NCBI GenBank assembly: GCA_002305435.1
Contig: DBQZ01000042.1
Coordinates: forward strand, 1,585-11,554
Direction: 5' to 3'
Length of the DNA stretch: 9,970 bases
Source: Clostridiales bacterium UBA1381
GTDB lineage: Bacteria; Bacillota; Clostridia; UBA1381
Shown piece by piece: positions 1 to 4,739 of the stretch. A model generated the notes under the pieces. That model searched no databases, had not been told where the DNA came from, and saw nothing but the letters and a program-made list of their open reading frames with translations. Position 1 is the first letter of the stretch, and each line of letters starts with the position of its first letter. The translations under genes and the position numbers were made by a program.

Positions 1-267
1 CATAGGCACCTGATACGTAGCACCACCGACACGTCTTGCTTTTACTTCAAGCACGGGCATAATCTTGTCCATAGCTTCGGTAAAGGCCTCGAGCGGTTCT
101 TTGCCGGTCTTTTCCTTTACAATATCAAATGCGCCGTAAACAATTTTCTGAGCTACTCCCTTTTTTCCGTCCAGCATGATGTTGTTTATAAGCTTTGTAA
201 CGACCACGCTGTTATAAATCGGATCAGGCAGTACCTCTCGTTTTGCTATAAAACCTTTTCTAGGCAC
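1..267 (-). CDS. rpsG: 30S ribosomal protein S7 (partial, N-terminal part)
   Basis: Primary 16S rRNA-binding protein that nucleates assembly of the small-subunit head and lies near the E site and mRNA exit. The first 89 codons are present; the C-terminal part (the family is about 156 residues) runs off the left edge of the window. The protein starts MPRKGFIAKREVLPDP and contains the S7 signature region DPIYNS...VTKLINNIMLDGKK, followed by the conserved ALEAF-like stretch (PLEAFTEAMD) and VLEVKARRVGGATYQVP, which is diagnostic of S7. The start is GTG at 267-265, chosen because GGAGGG (280-275) lies 7 nt upstream and the first residues match the family start. It is the third gene of the ybxF-rpsL-rpsG transcript; fusA and tuf would be expected next, outside the window. 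A 194-nt gap separates it from rpsL. Confidence 0.97.
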   Translation of the reverse strand, partial: MPRKGFIAKREVLPDPIYNSVVVTKLINNIMLDGKKGVAQKIVYGAFDIVKEKTGKEPLEAFTEAMDKIMPVLEVKARRVGGATYQVPM

Positions 268-348
268 TGTTCTTCCCTCCTTGTGTAATTATAATGATAA
301 TCACAGGTACTCAAGGCTTATTTTTTCAAAGCCCCGTCGTGCGTAACA

Positions 349-456
349 GGTCTTAAAATATATTGTGTATCCTAACCCCATTTGCAGGGATTATTCGTTT
401 ATATAATGATATAACCCGATATGCACTTTTTAATTGTGATCCTTTTGTTTAAGACC
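349..456 (-). promoter_or_regulatory. Long-range inverted repeat in the rpsL-rpsG intercistronic region
   Basis: A perfect 9-nt inverted repeat, GGTCTTAAA (349-357) and TTTAAGACC (448-456), brackets about 90 nt of the 194-nt gap between rpsL and rpsG. In the minus-strand transcript the arms could form a stem that begins just after the rpsL stop codon and closes an internal domain. In E. coli, S7 represses its own operon by binding the rpsL-rpsG intercistronic RNA, so a folded element here is plausible by analogy. The pairing is visible; the function is inference, and an AT-rich 9-mer pair could be chance. Confidence 0.35.
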
Positions 457-461
457 AGAAA

Positions 462-884
462 TTATTTCTTTGCGGCCTTAGGTCTCTTTGCGCCGTACTT
501 TGAACGGCTCTGCAGACGGTTTGCAACACCCTGAGCATCAAGAGTACCGCGGATAATGTGGTATCTTGTACCAGGAAGGTCACGTACTCTACCACCACGG
601 ATGAGGACAACGCTGTGTTCCTGCAGGTTGTGTCCTATACCCGGGATATAAGCCGTAACTTCGATTCCGTTCGTCAGACGTACTCTGGCGATCTTTCTCA
701 AAGCCGAGTTAGGCTTTTTGGGAGTAGTTGTTCTTACCGCTGTGCATACGCCTCTCTTCTGCGGCGAGCTCTTGTCAGACATTTTCTTCTGCAAAGAGTT
801 CAGGCTCTTCTGAAGCGCAGGCGCAGTCGACTTCTTTCTTGAAGTCTGTCTGCCTTTTCTAACCAACTGATTAAATGTAGGCAT
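462..884 (-). CDS. rpsL: 30S ribosomal protein S12
   Basis: S12 sits at the decoding centre of the 30S subunit and controls codon-anticodon fidelity; it is the classic streptomycin-resistance protein. The 140-residue product has the Firmicutes-type insertion at residues 20-40 relative to the 124-residue E. coli protein, then SPQKRGVCT (40-48), the S12 signature KKPNSALR (56-63), the loop IPGIGHNLQEHSVVLIRGGRV (80-100) and a basic tail. K56 aligns with E. coli K43 and is intact. The residue aligned with E. coli K88 is R101 (codon CGT), giving GGRVRDLPG instead of the usual GGRVKDLPG. The ATG at 884 is preceded by AAGGAGGTG (903-895), 10 nt upstream. It is the second gene of the ybxF-rpsL-rpsG operon, 82 nt after the L7Ae-family gene. 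Confidence 0.98.
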   Translation of the reverse strand: MPTFNQLVRKGRQTSRKKSTAPALQKSLNSLQKKMSDKSSPQKRGVCTAVRTTTPKKPNSALRKIARVRLTNGIEVTAYIPGIGHNLQEHSVVLIRGGRVRDLPGTRYHIIRGTLDAQGVANRLQSRSKYGAKRPKAAKK

Positions 885-966
885 ATTCGGATTACACCTC
901 CTTATGATCCTTTAAAATTTTATTTATTATTACACGCATGAGCGTGGAATAACCATCGGTGATGCT

Positions 967-1212
967 TTACGATCTCAAAACGGCTGCGCACGAGGCTTTT
1001 ACGTCGATTCCGCACATAGCGCCAAGCTCCTTCATCGTTGACACATACAAAAGCTCGGTATCATTTAGTGCGCACATCTCTTCTATCGGCCTTTTTATCT
1101 TATCCTCGCAGTCCTCGGCAAGATATGCACGGGCTGCTTTACCTTCGCCGACAGCTCTTGCCGTCTGCTTGTAGCCGACTGTCAAGCGTTTTTTGTCCGC
1201 TTCCGAAATCAT
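967..1212 (-). CDS. L7Ae/L30e-family ribosomal protein, YbxF-like (81 aa)
   Basis: Small RNA-binding protein of the L7Ae/L30e/Gadd45 fold. Bacillus members (YbxF, YlxQ) bind kink-turn RNAs and associate with the ribosome; the exact cellular role is not settled. Visible features: the N-terminal basic helix, VGYKQTARAVGEGKAARAYLAEDCEDKI (12-39), where VGxxxTxxAVxxGKA is the family RNA-binding signature, and a C-terminal ELGAMCGIDVKASCAAV (62-78) in the place of the canonical LG..CGI..GAA.. segment. Length (81 aa) and position directly before rpsL match YbxF. The ATG at 1212 is preceded by GGAGAG (1230-1225), about 12 nt away, slightly long. Unlike the usual rpoB-rpoC-ybxF-rpsL order, nothing rpoC-like lies upstream; this gene is first behind its own promoter. 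Confidence 0.9.
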   Translation of the reverse strand: MISEADKKRLTVGYKQTARAVGEGKAARAYLAEDCEDKIKRPIEEMCALNDTELLYVSTMKELGAMCGIDVKASCAAVLRS

Positions 1213-1266
1213 GGTGTAAAGTCACTCTCCATAGCGTTGATTAGCGTGTAAAGCCAGTTACACACT
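1213..1266 (-). promoter_or_regulatory. 5' leader of the ybxF-rpsL-rpsG mRNA with mutually exclusive pairings
   Basis: In the minus-strand transcript an early GUGUAA (from 1263-1258) can pair with UUACAC at 1251-1246 to make a 6-bp hairpin with a 6-nt loop right at the 5' end. The same GUGUAA can instead pair with a second UUACAC (1219-1214) located between the Shine-Dalgarno sequence (1230-1225) and the start codon (1212). The plus strand shows the duplicated arm as GTGTAAAG at 1214-1221 and 1246-1253. A choice between the two would expose or occlude the start region, so autogenous control is conceivable. Pairings are seen; regulation is inference. Confidence 0.35.
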
Positions 1267-1272
1267 TTCTAT

Positions 1273-1302
1273 ATTATACTATAGATTTTGCTCTGTTGTC
1301 AA
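1273..1302 (-). promoter_or_regulatory. Sigma-A-type promoter of the ybxF-rpsL-rpsG operon
   Basis: Minus strand: TTGACA (1302-1297) and TATAAT (1278-1273), both perfect consensus, 18-nt spacer. An A-rich stretch lies upstream of the -35 box (1303-1320). It is positioned about 60 nt before the L7Ae-family start codon, giving a leader of roughly 54 nt. Confidence 0.9.
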
Positions 1303-1383
1303 GTATTTTTACTTTTTTTATTTTCGCCGACCGACAATAATTCAAGAGTTTTTCCAATATTTTTTATGCAATCTGCCTCTGTT

Positions 1384-1413
1384 TTCACTTTTTTCCTTTT
1401 TATTTCATATTAT
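1384..1413 (+). promoter_or_regulatory. Possible promoter of the DUF3343-desulfurase unit
   Basis: TATTAT (1408-1413) with TTCACT (1384-1389) 18 nt upstream is the best sigma-A-like match in the plus-strand leader of the 1462 gene. The -35 match is poor and the region is AT-rich, so this is tentative. Confidence 0.3.
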
Positions 1414-1461
1414 ATTACGAACAGCTTTTCAAATTTACCCATATTGGAGGTGAAACTCGGT

Positions 1462-1725
1462 TTGAGGACTTATATTGCAGCCGACATCGGTTCTGTTACC
1501 TCCGCCGCCAGACTCTCAAGGCTTATACGTGCAAAAGGGGCGGACAGCGCCGTCTTGCAAACGCCGTCGCAGCTTTTACGGGGCGGCTGCGCATATTCGG
1601 TGCGGGTAGCAGAAAACGAGCTTGATACGCTTTTGGAAGCATCAAAAGAAAGCGGCATAAAAATAAGGAAGCTTTTCCGGGAAGAAGTCTATGGAAAGGA
1701 GAAAAAATACTATGATATACCTTGA
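1462..1725 (+). CDS. DUF3343 family protein (putative Se/S carrier-like)
   Basis: An 87-residue protein of the DUF3343 family, small proteins of unproven function described in databases as putative Se/S carrier-like and often encoded beside cysteine desulfurases. Visible features: an N-terminal strand-helix pattern (TYIAADIGSVTSAARLSRLI), the central LRGGCAYSVRV (39-49) aligned with the family's SSCG-lalrf segment and carrying the one conserved cysteine (C43), then a helix and the terminal strand GIKIRKLFREE (66-76). The start is TTG at 1462-1464, preceded by GGAGGTG (1446-1452) at 9 nt; an upstream-extended reading frame from 1288 has no ribosome-binding site and low-complexity sequence. It overlaps the next gene by 14 nt. 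A role in moving a cysteine-derived persulfide or selenium from the partner enzyme is inference. Confidence 0.75.
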   Translation: MRTYIAADIGSVTSAARLSRLIRAKGADSAVLQTPSQLLRGGCAYSVRVAENELDTLLEASKESGIKIRKLFREEVYGKEKKYYDIP

Positions 1726-2845
1726 CAATGCAGCTACCAGCTTCAAAAAACCACGCTGCGTCCTGCGCACCATGCGCCGCTGCCAGAAACACCTGTCAGC
1801 CAACGCCGGCAGAGGCGGCCACAGCCTAAGCCTTGCTGCTCTTGAAGCTGTCCTTGACGCTGGCGAGTCGCTGTCGGAGCTTTTCAACATCCCCAACCCC
1901 TCACGCATAGCCTTCTTCCCCAACGCAACCTACGCTTTAAACGCCGCAATCGGCGGAATATGCACGAAAGAAAATCATGCGGTAGTAACACAAATGGAGC
2001 ACAACAGCATACTGCGCCCCGTTCATCTGCACACAAATTACACCGTAGCAGAAGCAGACAGCGAGGGCTACGTAAAACCCGCTTCCGTCCGCAATGCCAT
2101 AAGGGAAAACACTGCCCTGATAATATGCACCCACGCTTCAAACGTCACCGGCTCAATTCAGCCGATAAAGGAAATCGCCGCAATCGCACACGAGCACGGG
2201 ATACCGCTTCTGGCAGACTGCGCACAAACGGCGGGAGCAGTCCCTATAGACGTGCAGGAGCTGGGCGCAGATATGATAGCTTTTTCGGGACACAAAGGGC
2301 TTTTGGGACCGCTCGGGACTGGAGGTTTATACGTCCGGCCGGGGCTTTCGCTGCGCCCCGTCTTTGCCGGCGGAACAGGGAGCAAATCGGAAAGTCTCAC
2401 CCAGCCGTCGGATATGCCCGACATTTTCCACTGCGGCACGCTCAACACACCCGCAATAGCCGCCCTCGGCAGGAGCGCACGCTATATCTTAAAGCGCAGC
2501 GCCGCCGCCATTCATGCTGAGGAATACGAGCTGGCGGTATCGTTTATAACGGAGCTTTTGTCGATGGATAACGTTACAGTGTACGGGTCCCCCGGGGATC
2601 GTCCACGCAACGGCACCGTTTCGTTCAATATCGGCGGTGTTGATCCAGGCGAGACATCACGAATATTAAACGACAGCTATAAAATTGCCGTAAGAGCCGG
2701 TTACCACTGCTCTCCCCTTGCGCACCGTGCAATAGGAAGCGAGGGACGTGGTACTGTGCGTGTATCTTTCGGCCCATTCAGCACGAACCATGATTTGCGG
2801 CGTATTTGCGATGCGGTGTATAAAATCAGCCGCACAACCGTATGA
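1712..2845 (+). CDS. Class V aminotransferase / cysteine desulfurase family protein
   Basis: A PLP enzyme of the NifS/IscS/SufS superfamily, 377 residues, most like the TIGR01977 cysteine desulfurase group (E. faecalis EF2568 type). It is expected to take sulfur from L-cysteine as an enzyme-bound persulfide and release alanine. Visible features: YLDNAATSFKKP (3-14), EHNS with the PLP-stacking His (H97), ADCAQTAG (168-175) with D169 that binds the pyridine nitrogen, FSGHKGLLGP (191-200) with Schiff-base K195, HCGTLNTPAIAALG (240-253), and RAGYHCSPLAHRAIG (328-342) with catalytic C333. The ATG at 1712 has AAAGGAG (1695-1701) 10 nt upstream; an in-frame ATG at 1691 lacks a ribosome-binding site. 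Its start overlaps the DUF3343 gene, so the two are translationally coupled. No selD, yqeB or yqeC neighbour is present to confirm a selenium role, and no iscU/sufU, so the acceptor is unknown. Confidence 0.88.
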   Translation: MIYLDNAATSFKKPRCVLRTMRRCQKHLSANAGRGGHSLSLAALEAVLDAGESLSELFNIPNPSRIAFFPNATYALNAAIGGICTKENHAVVTQMEHNSILRPVHLHTNYTVAEADSEGYVKPASVRNAIRENTALIICTHASNVTGSIQPIKEIAAIAHEHGIPLLADCAQTAGAVPIDVQELGADMIAFSGHKGLLGPLGTGGLYVRPGLSLRPVFAGGTGSKSESLTQPSDMPDIFHCGTLNTPAIAALGRSARYILKRSAAAIHAEEYELAVSFITELLSMDNVTVYGSPGDRPRNGTVSFNIGGVDPGETSRILNDSYKIAVRAGYHCSPLAHRAIGSEGRGTVRVSFGPFSTNHDLRRICDAVYKISRTTV

Positions 2846-2851
2846 ATCTTT

Positions 2852-2879
2852 GTATCGCCCCGAAAAGCCGAGGCGATAC
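2852..2879 (+). terminator. Hairpin after the desulfurase gene, possible weak terminator
   Basis: Perfect 8-bp stem GTATCGCC (2852-2859) / GGCGATAC (2872-2879) with a 12-nt loop, 6 nt past the desulfurase stop codon. No T-run follows, so termination would be weak or it is only a 3'-stabilising hairpin. Confidence 0.4.
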
Positions 2880-2896
2880 TTACATATGCAGAAGGG

Positions 2897-2927
2897 TTTT
2901 GAAAAAAGTCAAAATTTTTTCAAAAAT
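2897..2927 (+). promoter_or_regulatory. AT-rich inverted repeat / UP-like element before the tRNA-Thr promoter
   Basis: TTTTGAAAAAA (2897-2907) and TTTTTTCAAAA (2915-2925) form a perfect 11-nt inverted repeat; the right arm lies in TTTTTTCAAAAAT (2915-2927), ending 3 nt before the -35 box. Position and A/T tracts fit an UP element contacted by the RNA polymerase alpha C-terminal domain. A nearly identical block touches the -35 box of two other promoters in this window (4687-4699 and 4377-4390). Confidence 0.5.
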
Positions 2928-2930
2928 GTA

Positions 2931-2959
2931 TTGACAAAGAATATTTTTTGCTGTATAAT
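2931..2959 (+). promoter_or_regulatory. Consensus sigma-A promoter for tRNA-Thr
   Basis: TTGACA (2931-2936), 17-nt spacer, TATAAT (2954-2959): perfect consensus in both boxes and spacing, 22 nt before the mature tRNA 5' end. Confidence 0.95.
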
Positions 2960-2981
2960 ATTCACGTTGTCTCGGCAACAT

Positions 2982-3057
2982 GCTGACGTAGCTCAGTAGG
3001 CAGAGCACTTCATTGGTAATGAAGAGGTCGGCGGTTCGACTCCGCTCGTTAGCTCCA
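2982..3057 (+). tRNA. tRNA-Thr (anticodon GGT)
   Basis: Full cloverleaf, 76 nt. Acceptor stem GCTGACG (2982-2988) / CGTTAGC (3047-3053) with one G-T pair, D arm GCTC...GAGC, anticodon stem CTTCA/TGAAG with loop TTGGTAA and anticodon GGT at 3015-3017 (reads ACC/ACU), T arm GGCGG-TTCGACT-CCGCT, discriminator T, and an encoded CCA (3055-3057). It is a single-tRNA unit with its own promoter and terminator. Confidence 0.97.
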
Positions 3058-3059
3058 TA

Positions 3060-3093
3060 AAGACCCCGTAACCATGCGTTTCGGGGTCTTTTT
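3060..3093 (+). terminator. Intrinsic terminator after tRNA-Thr
   Basis: Nine-bp stem AAGACCCCG (3060-3068) / CGGGGTCTT (3082-3090) running into a T-run at 3089-3093. It begins 3 nt after the tRNA CCA end and finishes about 30 nt before the start codon of the nucleotidyltransferase gene. Confidence 0.92.
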
Positions 3094-3125
3094 GTTATTA
3101 AATGAAAAATTTGGAGGAATGGCCG

Positions 3126-3809
3126 ATGTTTTCTATCGAAAAGTATATAGATGGACTGAAATCATACTGCACAGAAGCTTTCGGAAGCCGGCTTATTTAT
3201 ATCGGGCTTCAGGGCAGCTATTTGCGCCGAGAAGCCACAGACGAAAGCGATATAGATATTATGGTCGTTATAGACGATATTTCCGCAGGCGATCTGGATA
3301 CGTACCGTGGTATATTGAAGAAAGTCGGAGATTACGACCGTTCATGCGGGTTTATATGCGGCAGAACAGACCTTTTATGCTGGAATCCACTTGAAATATG
3401 CCAGCTGGTTCACACGACCAAGGATTATTACGGCAATCTTGCAAACCTCGTCCCCGCATACACTCGTCAGGATGAGCTGAATTACGTAAAACTCAGCCTT
3501 AACAATCTTTATCACGAACTATGCCACCGGTATGTACATTCCACAATTAGCGAAAATATGCCCCTCCCGCCCCAGACGTGCAAGTCGGTATTTTTTATAA
3601 TGCAGAACCTTCATTATCTGGAAAGCGGGGATTTTATCCTCACCAAAAAAGAGCTGCTATCTCAATTACACGGCGAGAATAAGCGGATACTTGAAATGGC
3701 TCTCTCACAGCATATGGATTTTAAGGAAGTATTTCCTGCGCTATTCTGTTGGTGCCAAAACACACTGGAATCGCTATCCCGCACTACTCAGTCTCACTGC
3801 CAGAAATAA
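3126..3809 (+). CDS. Nucleotidyltransferase domain protein (Pol-beta superfamily)
   Basis: A 227-residue protein with the Pol-beta nucleotidyltransferase signature: LQGSYLRREATDESDIDIMVV (28-48), meaning GS at 30-31 and the metal-binding aspartates D42 and D44 in SDIDI. The third carboxylate is not certain; D82 in CGRTDLLCW (78-86) is one candidate. The C-terminal half looks alpha-helical (for example NYVKLSLNNLYHELCHRYVH) and has no other motif I recognise. Similar uncharacterised proteins occur in Clostridia; transfer of a nucleotide to a drug, protein or RNA is possible, and the substrate is unknown. The start at 3126 is supported by GGAGG (3113-3117) 8 nt upstream; the in-frame ATG at 3102 lacks one. 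The gene begins about 30 nt after the tRNA-Thr terminator with no room for a separate promoter, so it is probably expressed by read-through. It ends facing the minus-strand tRNA operon. Confidence 0.85.
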   Translation: MFSIEKYIDGLKSYCTEAFGSRLIYIGLQGSYLRREATDESDIDIMVVIDDISAGDLDTYRGILKKVGDYDRSCGFICGRTDLLCWNPLEICQLVHTTKDYYGNLANLVPAYTRQDELNYVKLSLNNLYHELCHRYVHSTISENMPLPPQTCKSVFFIMQNLHYLESGDFILTKKELLSQLHGENKRILEMALSQHMDFKEVFPALFCWCQNTLESLSRTTQSHCQK

Positions 3810-3830
3810 GAAAACGCAGCATCACCGCAT

Positions 3831-3871
3831 AAAAAAAGGATATACGAACAAGCGAAAATGTTCGTATATCC
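3831..3871 (-). terminator. Intrinsic terminator of the five-tRNA operon
   Basis: Perfect 12-bp stem GGATATACGAAC (3838-3849) / GTTCGTATATCC (3860-3871) with a 10-nt loop. In the minus-strand transcript it is followed by seven U residues (3837-3831). It starts 7 nt after the tRNA-Lys CCA end. In the plus direction no T-run follows, so it would not be a strong terminator for the nucleotidyltransferase gene. Confidence 0.95.
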
Positions 3872-3878
3872 AAAATTA

Positions 3879-3954
3879 TGGTGAGCCATCGGAGATTCGA
3901 ACTCCGGACAACTTGATTAAAAGTCAAGTGCTCTGCCAACTGAGCTAATGGCCC
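3879..3954 (-). tRNA. tRNA-Lys (anticodon TTT)
   Basis: Last gene of the five-tRNA operon, 76 nt. Acceptor GGGCCAT/ATGGCTC with one G-T pair, D arm GCTC...GAGC, anticodon stem CTTGA/TCAAG with loop CTTTTAA and anticodon TTT (3921-3919), T arm CGGAG-TTCGAAT-CTCCG, discriminator A, encoded CCA (3881-3879). Five nt separate it from tRNA-Gln. Confidence 0.97.
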
Positions 3955-3959
3955 ATGTA

Positions 3960-4036
3960 TGGCTGGGATAGCAGGACTCGAACCTGCGGAATGCCAGAAT
4001 CAAAATCTGGTGCCTTACCGACTTGGCTATATCCCA
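3960..4036 (-). tRNA. tRNA-Gln (anticodon TTG)
   Basis: 77 nt. Acceptor TGGGATA/TATCCCA with the U1-A72 pair typical of tRNA-Gln, three-pair D stem GCC/GGC, anticodon stem CCAGA/TCTGG with loop TTTTGAT and anticodon TTG, T arm GCAGG-TTCGAGT-CCTGC, discriminator G, encoded CCA. The variable region (CATTCC) reads as 6 nt if the T stem is 5 bp. Confidence 0.96.
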
Positions 4037-4055
4037 CTATGGAATAATAAAAAAA

Positions 4056-4133
4056 TGGGGTGGGTAGTGGGATTCGAACCCACGACATTCAGTGCCACAA
4101 ACTGACGCTCTAACCAGCTGAACTATACCCACC
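4056..4133 (-). tRNA. tRNA-His (anticodon GTG)
   Basis: Acceptor GTGGGTA/TACCCAC with an encoded G(-1) at 4133 facing discriminator C73, the hallmark of tRNA-His. Anticodon stem TCAGT/ACTGA with loop TTGTGGC and anticodon GTG, T arm GTGGG-TTCGAAT-CCCAC, encoded CCA (4058-4056). The 19-nt spacer to tRNA-Gln (4037-4055) is A-rich on the plus strand and is the longest gap in the cluster. Confidence 0.97.
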
Positions 4134-4139
4134 ATGAGA

Positions 4140-4216
<77 letters not shown>

Positions 4217-4219
4217 ATA

Positions 4220-4293
<74 letters not shown>

Positions 4294-4318
4294 ATATTCA
4301 ATTTTGCAATGTTAACAA

Positions 4319-4332
4319 GTCGCCATGGCGAC
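4319..4332 (-). repeat. Perfect palindrome in the leader of the tRNA-Gly operon
   Basis: GTCGCCATGGCGAC is a 14-nt perfect palindrome between the promoter (4345-4373) and tRNA-Gly. In RNA it can fold as a 5-bp GC-rich stem with a CAUG loop near the transcript 5' end. It could be a processing or protective hairpin, or a dyad operator; nothing visible decides between these. Confidence 0.5.
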
Positions 4333-4344
4333 CTGACTTAATCA

Positions 4345-4390
4345 ATTATAGCAGATGATAATACGTTTGTCAAGAGTTTTTTGCAAAAAA
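4345..4390 (-). promoter_or_regulatory. Consensus sigma-A promoter with UP-like element, five-tRNA operon
   Basis: Minus strand: TTGACA (4373-4368), 17-nt spacer, TATAAT (4350-4345). Immediately upstream, 3 nt from the -35 box, is TTTTTTGCAAAAAA (4390-4377), followed further up by more A/T tracts (to about 4405). The first mature tRNA begins at 4293, giving a leader of about 45 nt. Confidence 0.95.
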
Positions 4391-4471
4391 TTTCAAAAAA
4401 TTTTAACGCCACTCATCGGACACATTGTAAAACTCTATTTTAAACATTTTTAATTTTTTTCCTAAAACCCC

Positions 4472-4500
4472 TTGACAACCACCCCAGCACGTGCTATAAT
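4472..4500 (+). promoter_or_regulatory. Consensus sigma-A promoter for tRNA-Ser
   Basis: TTGACA (4472-4477), 17-nt spacer, TATAAT (4495-4500), 25 nt before the mature tRNA. A T-rich stretch then AAAACCCC lies just upstream of the -35 box. It is back to back with the minus-strand tRNA promoter; the region between them (4391-4471) is AT-rich and shows no gene. Confidence 0.95.
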
Positions 4501-4525
4501 ATTTAAGTCGTTGATTTTAATACAC

Positions 4526-4614
4526 GGAGAGGTGGCCGAGAGGTTGAAGGCGCAGCATTGGAAATGCTGTAACGGTTTCCCCGTTCGTGGGTTCGAATCC
4601 CATCCTTTCCTCCA
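4526..4614 (+). tRNA. tRNA-Ser (anticodon GGA)
   Basis: 89-nt class II tRNA with a long variable arm (after the anticodon stem, containing AACGG/CCGTT). Acceptor GGAGAGG (4526-4532) / CCTTTCC (4604-4610) with one G-T pair, anticodon stem CAGCA/TGCTG with loop TTGGAAA and anticodon GGA at 4560-4562 (reads UCC/UCU), T arm GTGGG-TTCGAAT-CCCAT, encoded CCA (4612-4614). The discriminator is T (4611), whereas bacterial tRNA-Ser usually has G73. Confidence 0.96.
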
Positions 4615-4619
4615 TTTTG

Positions 4620-4644
4620 GGCAGTGAGCGTTCACTGCCTTTTT
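4620..4644 (+). terminator. Intrinsic terminator after tRNA-Ser
   Basis: Eight-bp stem GGCAGTGA (4620-4627) / TCACTGCC (4632-4639) with a 4-nt loop, followed by TTTTT (4640-4644) and a further T-rich stretch. It lies 5 nt past the tRNA end. Confidence 0.95.
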
Positions 4645-4686
4645 ATTTTCCCTCTTATCTTCCCATAATAAACATTATCCTGTACA

Positions 4687-4732
4687 TTTTTTCAAAAATC
4701 CCCTTGACAAATCACTGATAGTATGGTATTAT
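4687..4732 (+). promoter_or_regulatory. Promoter of the DUF3793-flavodoxin unit with UP-like element
   Basis: TTGACA (4704-4709), 17-nt spacer, TATTAT (4727-4732; one mismatch to consensus). TTTTTTCAAAAAT (4687-4699) sits 4 nt upstream of the -35 box and is identical to the 13-mer before the tRNA-Thr promoter. Transcription would start near 4739, at the edge of the inverted repeats described next. Confidence 0.88.
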
Positions 4733-4739
4733 AACTACA

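Noticed and set aside
1288..1461. N-terminal extension of the DUF3343 reading frame
   Set aside because: The added residues are Phe/Ser-rich translation of an AT-rich leader that also overlaps the -35 region of the divergent promoter; the TTG at 1462 has a good ribosome-binding site and matches the family length.
1960..2520. 186-codon plus-strand open frame inside the cysteine desulfurase
   Set aside because: It is a frame-shifted shadow of the desulfurase, rich in Arg, with no family motif and no ribosome-binding site.
3102..3125. Upstream ATG for the nucleotidyltransferase
   Set aside because: No ribosome-binding site, and the GGAGG used by the 3126 start lies inside this extension.
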